From JBDLRH01 sp039800165 (GTDB lineage: Bacteria; Pseudomonadota; Gammaproteobacteria; Burkholderiales; Burkholderiaceae_C): a stretch of 5,443 bases of DNA. The notes beneath the pieces are model-generated. The model was given only the letters and a program-made list of their open reading frames with translations. It did not search any database and was not told the DNA's origin. Numbering within the stretch: position 1 is the stretch's first letter; each line of letters starts with the position of its first letter. Made by a program: the position numbers and the translations under genes. Positions 1 to 5,443 of this stretch are shown here, one piece after another. The stretch lies in assembly GCA_039800165.1 (NCBI GenBank), contig JBDLRH010000108.1:1-5443 (forward strand), in the 5' to 3' direction.

Positions 1-1686
1 AGCGTGATCGCGGCCTGGGGCGAGCCGGTCGGCATGGCCGGACGCATGCCCGCATGGAAGGGCGACGGCAGCGAAAGCGCCTTCGAGCAGGAGGCGCAGA
101 TGGGCATGCATCACGATGCGATCGAGTACCTGCCGATCGACGGCTCCAGGCGCGGCCTGCTGGTGATGAACCACGAATATGTGGACGACGGCCTGCTGCA
201 CCGCGACGGCCTGAAGACCTGGACGGCCGAGAAGGTGCGCAAGTCGCAGGCGGCACATGGCATCTCGGTGATCGAGGTTGAGCAGGCAGCCGAGGGCTGG
301 CGCATGGTGCGGCCCTCGCGCTATGCGCGCCGACTCACCGCCAACACGCCCTTCAACGTGGGCGGGCCTGCTGCCGGCCACGCGATGATGCGCACCGCCG
401 CCGACCCGGCCGGCCGCGTGGTGCTGGGCACGTTCAACAACTGCGCCGCATCGCTGACGCCCTGGGGCACCTACCTGAGCGGCGAGGAAAATTTCCGCTT
501 CTACTTCGGCGGCGCCGATGACAAGGACGCGCACCAGCGCCGCTGGGGTCTCACGCGCAACGCCTTCTTCCGCTGGGCCGAGCACGATCCGCGCTTTGAC
601 ATCCGGCAGAACCCCAACGAGCCCAACCGCTTTGGCTGGGTGGTCGAGGTCGATCCGATGGACCCGCAATCCACGCCCGTCAAGCGCACTGCGCTGGGCC
701 GCGCTGCACACGAAGGCGCATGGGTGGCAGTCACCAAGGACGGCCGTGCGGTGGTCTACAGCGGCGAGGACGCCCGCTTCGAATACATCTACAAGTTCGT
801 CAGCCGCGACCGCATCCGCCCTGCGGGCAACGGCCTGACTGCCGCGCAGGCCAACCGCGACCTGCTGGATCACGGCACGCTGTATGTGGCGCGCTTTGAT
901 GCCGACGGCACCGGCACCTGGCTGCCGCTGGTGCACGGCCAGGGCCCGCTGACTGCTGCCAACGGCTTTGCCGACCAGGGCGAGGTGGTGATCAAGGCGC
1001 GGCAGGCCAGCGACGCGCTGGGTGCGACCAAGATGGACCGGCCCGAGTGGCTGGCCATCGACCCGGCCAACGGCACGGTGTACTGCACCCTCACCAACAA
1101 CAGCGACCGCGGCAAGGCCGGGCTTCCGGGTGCCGACGCCGCCAACCCGCGCAACAACAACACACATGGCCACATCATCCGCTGGCAGGAAGGTTCCGCA
1201 GCAGGTGGCGACTTCGATGCGCCGCGCTTTCGATGGAACCACCTGGTGCTGGCCGGCGACCCGGCACAGCCGCGTGCCGAGGCGCGTGGCAACATCCGTG
1301 GCGACATCTACGGCTGCCCCGACGGCATTGCGTTTGATGCGCGCGGCATGCTGTGGATCCAGACCGATGCACACGCCACGCAGATGTACCGAGGCGAGTT
1401 CACGAACATCGGCAACAACCAGATGCTGGCCTGCGATGTGGCCACCGGCGAGGCGCGCCGCTTCCTCACCGGGCCCACCAACTGCGAGATCACCGGCGTG
1501 ACCTGGACACCGGACGGGCGCACGATGTTCATCAATGTGCAGCACCCGGGCGAAACGCCCAGCGACCGCAGCGACCCGCAGGCACCCGCCAAGTTTTCGA
1601 ACTGGCCCGACTACCGCCCGGGCGGACGCCCGCGCTCGGCCACGGTGGTGGTTCGCAAGCGCGACGGCGGCGTGATCGGCACCTGA
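1..1686 (+). CDS. phoX: PhoX-family (DUF839) alkaline phosphatase, 5'-truncated by window edge
   Basis: PhoX enzymes are exported (Tat-dependent) phosphatases that release phosphate from organic phosphate esters using an Fe/Ca cofactor. The frame is open from base 1 to the TGA at 1684-1686; 561 residues are visible. Counting from the GTG at position 4, which lies inside the domain and is not the true start, family blocks appear in order: GLLVMNHEYVD (51-61), NNCAASLTPWGTYLSGEEN (145-163), AAHEGAW (234-240), YSGEDARFEYIYKFVS (252-267), MDRPEWLAIDP (344-354), NTHGHIIRW (386-394), CPDGIAFD (438-445) and GPTNCEITGVTW with FINVQHPGE (490-501, 509-517). Cys147 matches the iron-ligand cysteine of characterised PhoX, and the acidic residues nearby are likely metal ligands. 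Family members are usually about 600-700 residues, so roughly 50-130, including the Tat signal, lie upstream. PhoB control is typical of the family but the promoter is outside the window. It converges on ntrC. Family assignment is firm; substrate range is not visible. Confidence 0.93.
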   Translation, partial: SVIAAWGEPVGMAGRMPAWKGDGSESAFEQEAQMGMHHDAIEYLPIDGSRRGLLVMNHEYVDDGLLHRDGLKTWTAEKVRKSQAAHGISVIEVEQAAEGWRMVRPSRYARRLTANTPFNVGGPAAGHAMMRTAADPAGRVVLGTFNNCAASLTPWGTYLSGEENFRFYFGGADDKDAHQRRWGLTRNAFFRWAEHDPRFDIRQNPNEPNRFGWVVEVDPMDPQSTPVKRTALGRAAHEGAWVAVTKDGRAVVYSGEDARFEYIYKFVSRDRIRPAGNGLTAAQANRDLLDHGTLYVARFDADGTGTWLPLVHGQGPLTAANGFADQGEVVIKARQASDALGATKMDRPEWLAIDPANGTVYCTLTNNSDRGKAGLPGADAANPRNNNTHGHIIRWQEGSAAGGDFDAPRFRWNHLVLAGDPAQPRAEARGNIRGDIYGCPDGIAFDARGMLWIQTDAHATQMYRGEFTNIGNNQMLACDVATGEARRFLTGPTNCEITGVTWTPDGRTMFINVQHPGETPSDRSDPQAPAKFSNWPDYRPGGRPRSATVVVRKRDGGVIGT

Positions 1687-1690
1687 GGCT

Positions 1691-1737
1691 CGCGCGGCTG
1701 GCGGGGCCGGTCGTCGGTCAGGCCCGAGCGCCGCGTG
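1691..1737. terminator. Weak hairpin in the phoX/ntrC convergent gap
   Basis: The 54-base gap between the phoX stop and the ntrC stop can fold. CGCGGC at 1693-1698 pairs with GCCGCG at 1730-1735 and can extend by one G-U and one C-G pair. Inside it, GGGCC at 1704-1708 pairs with GGCCC at 1721-1725. Neither strand has a run of T after the stem, so this is not a canonical intrinsic terminator. It may still act as a shared transcript end for the two convergent genes, but in such GC-rich DNA the pairing could be chance. Confidence 0.3.
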
Positions 1738-1740
1738 CGC

Positions 1741-3360
1741 TTATTCCAGGCCCAGTTCCTGGATCTTGCGGGTGATGGTGTTGCGCCCGATGCCGAGCTT
1801 CTGTGCCGCTTCGATGCGACGACCGCGGGTGCTGGCCAGCGCCGTCAGGATCAGTCGCGACTCGAAGCGGCGCGTGAGCTCATCCCACACATCGCTGCGG
1901 CCTTCGGCCAGCAACTCGAGCGCAGCCGACTCCAGGCCGTCTTCCCAGGCGGAGATATCGGCCACGCCAGTGCCAGGTGCAGCGGCTGCAATACCCGACA
2001 CCGCTGTCGGCGTTGCAGCGGCATTCACTAAAGACGCTGCATGGGCGCCCGACGCTTCGTCAGGCGTGCGGTCGGCCAGCGGCGAACCTGGTGAAGCGGC
2101 CTGTACAGAGGCAGCCACAGCGAGTGGCTTCGCCGCTGCAGCAGCCTCCGTGGCTCCCTCCGCAGACGCCGATGCCGATGCCGATGCCGGGGTGGAGTCC
2201 AGCACCTCGGGCGGCAAGTCCTTGGGCTCGACCAGCTGGGCCGGCGCCATCACCGTGAGCCAGTGGCACAGGTTTTCGAGCTGGCGCACGTTGCCCGGAA
2301 AGCCGAAGTCCGTCAGGCGCGCCAGCGCCGCATCGGAAATGCGCTTGGGCTCCACGCCCAGCTGCTTGGCGCTGTGCTGCAGGAAGTGCCGCGCGAGCAT
2401 CGGGATGTCTTCGCGGCGCTCACGCAGCGCCGGCAGGCGCAGGCGGATCACGTTGAGGCGGTGGAACAGGTCTTCGCGGAAGCTGCCTTCCTTGACCCGC
2501 TGCTCCAGGTGCTGGTGGGTGGCGGCGATCACGCGCACGTTGGACTTGATCGCGCTGTGGCCGCCCACGCGGTAGAAGTTGCCGTCGGACAGCACGCGCA
2601 GCAGCCGCGTCTGCAGGTCAAACGGCATGTCGCCGATTTCGTCGAGGAACAGCGTGCCGCCCTCGGCCTGTTCAAAGCGGCCGCGGCGCATGGTCTGCGC
2701 GCCGGTGAAGGCACCGCGCTCGTGGCCGAACAGTTCGCTTTCGAGCAGGTCTTTCGGAATGGCAGCGGTGTTGATCGCAACGAACGGCCCGTTGGCGCGC
2801 GGCGAATGCTTGTGCAGCGCACGCGCCACCAGCTCCTTGCCCGAGCCGCTCTCACCGGTGATCAGCACCGTGACATTGCTCTGGCTCAGGCGCCCGATGG
2901 CGCGAAAGACGTCCTGCATCGCAGGGGCCTGACCCAGCATCTCCGGGGTGGCGGCCATGCGCTCTTCGGCCACCTCTTCGCGCTGGCTTTCCTCGACCGC
3001 GCGGCGGATCAGCTCGATCGCCTTGGGCAGGTCAAAGGGCTTGGGCAGGTACTCGAACGCACCGCCCTGAAAGGCCGACACCGCGCTGTCCAGGTCAGAG
3101 AACGCGGTCATGATGATGACCGGCAGGCCGGGGTGGCGCTCCTTGATCTTGCTCAGCAGGTCCAGGCCCGAGCCGCCCGGCATGCGGATGTCGCTCACCA
3201 GGATCTGCGGTCCGTCTTCGTCGTTGGCGGCGTCCAGCGCCTGCAGCACCTCGCGCGGGTTGGTGAAGCTGCGCGTGGGCAGGTCTTCGCGCAGCAGCGC
3301 TTTCTCCAGCACGAAGCGGATGCTTTGGTCATCGTCAACGATCCAGATCGGCTTCATCAT
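1741..3360 (-). CDS. ntrC: NtrC, sigma-54-dependent nitrogen response regulator
   Basis: NtrC (NRI, GlnG) is phosphorylated by NtrB and activates sigma-54 promoters of nitrogen-assimilation genes. The 539 residues show every part. The receiver (about 4-122) has acidic residues D9-D11, phosphoacceptor D57 in SDIRMP, T85 and K107. The AAA+ domain (about 142-368) has Walker A GESGSGKE (169-176), the sigma-54-contacting GAFTGA loop (216-221), Walker B GGTLFLDE (234-241), arginine-finger region FREDLFHRLN (294-303) and FPGNVRQLEN (354-363). A Fis-type helix-turn-helix ends the protein (about 499-539, with GIGRNTITRKIQELGLE). Between the ATPase and Fis parts lies an Ala/Ser/Pro-rich linker, about 389-468, longer than in enteric NtrC; it explains 539 residues against about 470 in E. 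coli. Two ATG codons are adjacent (3360-3358, 3357-3355), and either could start the protein. The ntrB stop is 19 bases upstream and no Shine-Dalgarno sequence is seen, so coupling to ntrB is likely. Confidence 0.96.
   Translation of the reverse strand: MMKPIWIVDDDQSIRFVLEKALLREDLPTRSFTNPREVLQALDAANDEDGPQILVSDIRMPGGSGLDLLSKIKERHPGLPVIIMTAFSDLDSAVSAFQGGAFEYLPKPFDLPKAIELIRRAVEESQREEVAEERMAATPEMLGQAPAMQDVFRAIGRLSQSNVTVLITGESGSGKELVARALHKHSPRANGPFVAINTAAIPKDLLESELFGHERGAFTGAQTMRRGRFEQAEGGTLFLDEIGDMPFDLQTRLLRVLSDGNFYRVGGHSAIKSNVRVIAATHQHLEQRVKEGSFREDLFHRLNVIRLRLPALRERREDIPMLARHFLQHSAKQLGVEPKRISDAALARLTDFGFPGNVRQLENLCHWLTVMAPAQLVEPKDLPPEVLDSTPASASASASAEGATEAAAAAKPLAVAASVQAASPGSPLADRTPDEASGAHAASLVNAAATPTAVSGIAAAAPGTGVADISAWEDGLESAALELLAEGRSDVWDELTRRFESRLILTALASTRGRRIEAAQKLGIGRNTITRKIQELGLE
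1985..2019. repeat. Two-tier inverted repeat inside the NtrC linker coding region
   Basis: GCTGCAA (1985-1991) is the exact reverse complement of TTGCAGC (2013-2019). Nested inside, CCGACA (1995-2000) is the exact reverse complement of TGTCGG (2005-2010) around a CCGC loop. The two stems are separated by a small internal loop (3 bases on one side, 2 on the other). It encodes NtrC residues 448-459. The pairing is read directly from the sequence; any function is unknown and chance in GC-rich DNA is possible. Confidence 0.5.
2165..2188. repeat. Hexanucleotide tandem repeat (GATGCC)4, first unit GACGCC
   Basis: Four head-to-tail copies of a 6-base unit are present, three of them identical and one with a single T-to-C difference. 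On the ntrC strand they encode the Ala-Ser alternation in the linker around residues 392-399 (ASASASAS). Because the unit is two codons long, gain or loss by replication slippage would change linker length without shifting the frame. Confidence 0.85.
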
Positions 3361-3379
3361 GTGTGCTGCGGTTCGGTGC

Positions 3380-4456
3380 TCAGGGCAAGGGAATCAGGAT
3401 CTTGAAATCCGTACGACCGGGCTCGGAGTCGCACTCGATCAGGCCGTGGTGCTGCTGCACGAAGGTTTGCGCCAGCGTCAGCCCCAGGCCGGAACCGCCC
3501 TCGCGCCCCGACACCAGCGGGAAGAAGATGCGGTCCCTGATCGAGTCCGGCACGCCGGGCCCGTTGTCGATGACATGCAATTCCAGTGCCAGCCGGTAGC
3601 GCTGCCGCCCGAAGGTGACCTGCCGGGCAATGCGGGTGCGCAGGATCAGCTCGGCGTCGCCGCCGGCGATGCGCTCGTCCAGCGCTTCGCAGGCGTTGTG
3701 GGCGATGTTCAGCACCGCCTGGATCAGCTGCTCCTTGTCGCCGCGGAATTCGGGGATGGAGGTGTCGTAGTCGCGCCGCACCCTCAGGCCGCGCGGAAAC
3801 TCGGCCACGATCAGCGAGCGCACCCGCTCGCACACCTCGTGGATGTTCACGTCGCCCACCAGCTTGGCGCGCCGGTGCGGTGCCAGCAGCCGGTCCACCA
3901 GCGACTGCAGCCGGTCGGCCTCGTGGATGATGACCCGGGTGTACTCGGTCAGTCCGCTGTCGATCTCGAGCTGAAGCAGCTGCGCTGCGCCGCGGATGCC
4001 GCCCAGCGGATTCTTGATCTCGTGCGCCAGGTTGCGGATCAGCTCCTTGGTGGCCTGCGCCTGGTCGATCAGGCGCTCTTCGCGGTCCTGGCGCGACTGC
4101 GCCTCCAGCGGCAGCATCTCCACCACCACCTCACCGGGCTGCTCGGTCTGCGCCACCACCACATGCACCGGCAGCGGCTCGTGGGCACTGCGCCGCAGCA
4201 GCGCGTCGTAGCGCAAGGCACCGAAGGCGTTGCCGCCGGCGCCCCGCAGCGCGTTGTTCAGCGCCTCGGGCTCGGCGAAGGCATCGGCCAGGCGCGAGCC
4301 GGCGATCGAGCGGCGCGAGACACCGGTGGCATCTTCCAGCGCGGCATTGGCATAGACCACCACGCCGTCGAGCCGCACCACTGCCACCAGCGTGGCAAGC
4401 AGGTCGAAGGCCTGGAAACGCAAGGCCGCATCGGGGCGCGCGGCGCTCACGGTCAC
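3380..4456 (-). CDS. ntrB: NtrB, PII-controlled nitrogen sensor histidine kinase/phosphatase
   Basis: NtrB (NRII, GlnL) is a cytoplasmic sensor that autophosphorylates and transfers phosphate to NtrC, and removes it when PII signals nitrogen sufficiency. The 358 residues begin with a PAS-like domain (about 13-120, with VAVVRLDGVVVYANAALED). A linker helix leads to the H-box RNLAHEIKNPLGGIRGAAQL (141-160), with phosphoacceptor H145. The ATP-binding domain shows the N-box QAVLNIAHNACEAL (246-259; N250, N254), G1 box VIDNGPGVP (295-303), FFPLVSGREGGSGLGL (311-326) and a typical end. There is no membrane segment, as expected. Length is close to E. coli NtrB (about 350). The start is GTG at 4456-4454, overlapping the previous gene's TGA in GTGA; a second GTG two codons later is possible and no ATG occurs until residue 114. 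No Shine-Dalgarno sequence precedes it, so initiation probably depends on ribosomes ending the upstream gene. Confidence 0.95.
   Translation of the reverse strand: MTVSAARPDAALRFQAFDLLATLVAVVRLDGVVVYANAALEDATGVSRRSIAGSRLADAFAEPEALNNALRGAGGNAFGALRYDALLRRSAHEPLPVHVVVAQTEQPGEVVVEMLPLEAQSRQDREERLIDQAQATKELIRNLAHEIKNPLGGIRGAAQLLQLEIDSGLTEYTRVIIHEADRLQSLVDRLLAPHRRAKLVGDVNIHEVCERVRSLIVAEFPRGLRVRRDYDTSIPEFRGDKEQLIQAVLNIAHNACEALDERIAGGDAELILRTRIARQVTFGRQRYRLALELHVIDNGPGVPDSIRDRIFFPLVSGREGGSGLGLTLAQTFVQQHHGLIECDSEPGRTDFKILIPLP
4453..4456 (-). other. GTGA stop/start overlap between the exported-protein gene and ntrB
   Basis: Read on the minus strand, these four bases are GTGA: GTG is the proposed ntrB start and TGA is the stop of the upstream gene. 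The bases before it (CTACCGCCCCGTTC) contain no purine-rich ribosome binding site. Such overlaps commonly mean termination-reinitiation, so ntrB output would track translation of the upstream gene. The overlap is seen; the coupling is inferred. Confidence 0.7.
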
Positions 4457-4968
4457 GAACGGGGCGGTAGCCGCGCGATCTCGCGCCGGATGCCCGCGAT
4501 GTCGCTCTCGGTGCGGCTGATCGCCGCCTTGAGCTCGGCCACGCGGTCGAGGTACTTCTGGTGGTTGCGGAATTCGGGGCCCACCTTCTCGGGCTCGCCG
4601 TTGTTGTATTCCTTCTGCAGCTCGGTCAGGCGGACCTCGGCCTTGCGCAGCTCGGCCTCAAGGATGGTGCGCGCCTCGGCGTCGCGTGCACGCTGCTCCG
4701 CCGACTCCACCCGCGGGCTGCCGGCGGGCGACGTGGCTGCGGCGCTGCCGGTGCGCGGAGCCGCCTGCGGCGCAGGGCGCGGGGCCTCGATGATGGTCAC
4801 GTTGCCGCCATCGATCGGCTTGCAGCCGCGCAGTTGCGCGTCCTGCGGGTTGTTGGTGTATTCGTTGCCGCAGCGGTAGATGCGGGTGGACTGCGCCTGC
4901 GACGGCGCAGCCAGCGCCAGCAGCGCGGCGGCCAGCGTCCCTGTAACAAGCAGCATGGACTTTGTCAT
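4453..4968 (-). CDS. Predicted exported protein with Cys pair and coiled coil (DUF4124-like N-terminal part, tentative)
   Basis: The function is unknown. From the ATG at 4968-4966 the product has 171 residues. Residues 1-25 form a classical Sec signal peptide: Lys3, a hydrophobic core from Met5 to Leu19, and likely cleavage after SQA. The mature part opens with STRIYRCGNEYTNNPQDAQLRGCKPI, giving C33 and C49, a pair that could form a disulfide in the periplasm. This resembles the short Cys-containing motif of DUF4124 proteins, but it is a by-eye match. A Pro/Ala-rich spacer (about 62-86) leads to two charged helical segments (about 88-121 and 135-167) of coiled-coil character. The frame also allows a TTG start at 4977 (174 residues); ATG was preferred because it gives a compact signal peptide. 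No Shine-Dalgarno sequence precedes either. It sits 49 bases after the glnA terminator and overlaps ntrB by 4 bases, so it is probably cotranscribed with ntrBC. Confidence 0.82.
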   Translation of the reverse strand: MTKSMLLVTGTLAAALLALAAPSQAQSTRIYRCGNEYTNNPQDAQLRGCKPIDGGNVTIIEAPRPAPQAAPRTGSAAATSPAGSPRVESAEQRARDAEARTILEAELRKAEVRLTELQKEYNNGEPEKVGPEFRNHQKYLDRVAELKAAISRTESDIAGIRREIARLPPRS

Positions 4969-5017
4969 CGTGCGCAAGTATCACGCAAGCCCGCGCTGGA
5001 TGAGTACGCTCCAACGC

Positions 5018-5045
5018 AAAAAGGGACGGCCGGGGCCGTCCCTTT
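5018..5045 (-). terminator. Intrinsic terminator downstream of glnA
   Basis: On the minus strand AAAGGGACGGC pairs perfectly (11 base pairs) with GCCGTCCCTTT around a 4-base CCCG loop, and the T run reaches five (TTTTT) at its 3' end before GCG. The plus-strand reading has only three Ts after the stem, so it is best oriented for minus-strand transcripts coming from glnA. The stem begins 44 bases after the glnA stop and ends 49 bases before the next ATG. It should uncouple most glnA transcription from the downstream regulatory genes, as the terminator between glnA and glnL does in enteric bacteria. Confidence 0.9.
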
Positions 5046-5048
5046 CGT

Positions 5049-5088
5049 GCCGCTGTCGCGGCGACCTGCGCGATGGCAGGCCGGTCGC
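5049..5088 (-). other. Additional inverted repeats in the glnA 3' region
   Basis: Between the glnA stop and the main terminator, GCGACC (5061-5066) pairs with GGTCGC (5083-5088), enclosing TGC/GCA pairing around GCGATG; an alternative is CCTGC (5065-5069) with GCAGG (5076-5080). Next to it, GCCGC (5049-5053) pairs with GCGGC (5058-5062) around TGTC, and this shares two bases with the first stem, so the two compete slightly. Neither is followed by a T run. They may stabilise the glnA mRNA end or simply reflect GC-rich sequence. Confidence 0.4.
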
Positions 5089-5089
5089 A

Positions 5090-5443
5090 TCACAGCGAGT
5101 AGTACATGTCGTACTCGACCGGGTGCGGTGCCATGCGGAAGCGCGTGACCTCGCCCATCTTGAGCTCGATGTAGGCGTCGAGCATCGAGTCGGTGAACAC
5201 ACCGCCCTTGGTCAGGAAGGCGCGGTCCTTGTCGAGGTGCTCCAGCGCCTGGTCGAGGCTGTGGCACACGGTCGGCACCTTCGCATCTTCTTCCGGCGGC
5301 AGGTGGTACAGGTCCTTGGTGGCGGCCTCGCCCGGGTGGATCTTGTTCTCCACGCCATCCAGGCCGGCCATCATCAGCGCCGAGAAGGCGAGGTACGGGT
5401 TGGCCGAAGGATCGGGGAAGCGCGCCTCGATGCGACGGCCCTT
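5090..5443 (-). CDS. glnA: Glutamine synthetase type I, C-terminal 117 residues (5' part beyond window)
   Basis: Glutamine synthetase makes glutamine from glutamate, ammonia and ATP as a cytoplasmic dodecamer. The visible fragment runs from base 5443, the first base of a Lys codon, to the TGA at 5092-5090. It opens with GRRIEARFPDPSANPYLAF, the conserved block carrying active-site Glu and Arg residues, then GLDGVENKIHPG. The sequence LYHLPPEE (codons about 5311-5288) matches the adenylylation loop of GSI-beta enzymes; its Tyr (codon 5308-5306, TAC) corresponds to E. coli Tyr397. This predicts control by GlnE adenylyltransferase and PII, matching the NtrB/NtrC genes next door. The C-terminus (FRMAPHPVEYDMYYSL) is the normal family end, so nothing is missing at the 3' side; about three quarters of the gene lies beyond the window edge, as does its promoter. 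Confidence 0.97.
   Translation of the reverse strand, partial: KGRRIEARFPDPSANPYLAFSALMMAGLDGVENKIHPGEAATKDLYHLPPEEDAKVPTVCHSLDQALEHLDKDRAFLTKGGVFTDSMLDAYIELKMGEVTRFRMAPHPVEYDMYYSL

Larger units (their letters stand above)
1957..2196 (-). other. Low-complexity interdomain linker of NtrC
   Basis: This stretch encodes NtrC residues 389-468. About 30 of the 80 residues are alanine, most others are Ser, Pro, Thr, Gly or Val, and there is no Phe, Trp or Tyr. It lies after DLPPEVLD, the end of the AAA+ region, and before AWEDGLESAALELL, which resumes similarity to the C-terminal part. It is almost certainly disordered and flexible. In E. coli NtrC the corresponding link is only a dozen or so residues, so about 65 are extra. 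The reading frame is intact and all catalytic blocks are normal, which suggests a tolerated expansion, not damage. Confidence 0.8.

Noticed and set aside
870..1307. Minus-strand frame of 145 codons inside phoX
   Set aside because: It lies entirely within conserved PhoX coding sequence and looks like an antisense shadow.
1741..2575. Plus-strand open frames over the ntrC linker, including a Ser/Ala-rich one at 1766-2575
   Set aside because: The serine- and alanine-rich composition follows from the complement of the linker repeats. No start signal or conserved motif supports translation.
2263..3405. Plus-strand open frame of 380 codons antisense to ntrC
   Set aside because: It mirrors the NtrC AAA+ and receiver coding sequence and shows no recognisable domain; stop codons are rare opposite GC-rich genes.
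3110..4879. Plus-strand open frame of 589 codons antisense to ntrB and parts of its neighbours
   Set aside because: It runs opposite to genes with complete NtrB and NtrC motifs. Its translation is an unstructured Gln/His/Arg/Ala/Leu-rich mix with no family signature, typical of antisense frames in GC-rich DNA.
4969..4977. TTG start for the exported protein at 4977
   Set aside because: It adds only three residues before an ATG that already gives a good signal peptide, and neither start has a ribosome binding site; it is kept as an alternative only.
4974..4988. Possible sigma-54 promoter on the minus strand, TTGCGTG-N4-TTGC
   Set aside because: Spacing matches, but the near-invariant GG of the -24 element is TG, and a start 12 bases downstream would fall inside the chosen coding sequence. 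It would need the gene to begin at the later ATG (4956).
4976..5005. Possible sigma-70 promoter with GATACT as -10 element
   Set aside because: The -10 matches only 4 of 6 bases, there is no acceptable -35 hexamer at 16-18 bases, and the transcript would start at about the ATG.

Overview
The window reads as the chromosome of a GC-rich betaproteobacterium. By eye G+C is roughly two thirds, with strong G/C preference at third codon positions. Burkholderiales is likely, perhaps close to Comamonadaceae, judging by the GlnA C-terminus (ending HPVEYDMYYSL), the NtrB/NtrC sequences and the gene order. The genus cannot be settled from this stretch. Coding density is high, and I see no tRNA, rRNA, CRISPR array, insertion sequence or prophage.

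Layout: positions 1-1686 (+) hold the 3' part of a PhoX-type (DUF839) alkaline phosphatase gene whose start and expected export signal lie upstream of the window. A 54-base convergent gap follows, with only a weak hairpin. The rest is a minus-strand nitrogen-regulation cluster. Read in its own direction it runs: the last quarter of glnA (5443-5090), a strong intrinsic terminator (5045-5018), a small predicted exported Cys-pair/coiled-coil protein (4968-4453), ntrB/glnL (4456-3380) and ntrC/glnG (3360-1741).

How the genes work together: GlnA assimilates ammonium into glutamine, NtrB senses nitrogen status through PII and phosphorylates NtrC, and NtrC activates sigma-54 promoters, classically including that of glnA. 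The terminator after glnA fits the enteric glnALG arrangement, where strong glnA transcription is mostly stopped and a small share (or a separate promoter) supplies the regulators. The exported protein is the one member with no known role in this circuit. Its stop codon overlaps the ntrB GTG start in a GTGA tetranucleotide, so translation of the two is probably coupled. PhoX is a phosphate-scavenging enzyme and probably an unrelated convergent neighbour.

I do not see a clearly new biological system. The points most worth a second look are the exported protein inside the ntr operon, the long Ala/Ser/Pro-rich linker of NtrC with its hexanucleotide repeat and a coding-region hairpin, the structured glnA 3' region, and the lack of recognisable Shine-Dalgarno sequences in the downstream cluster.
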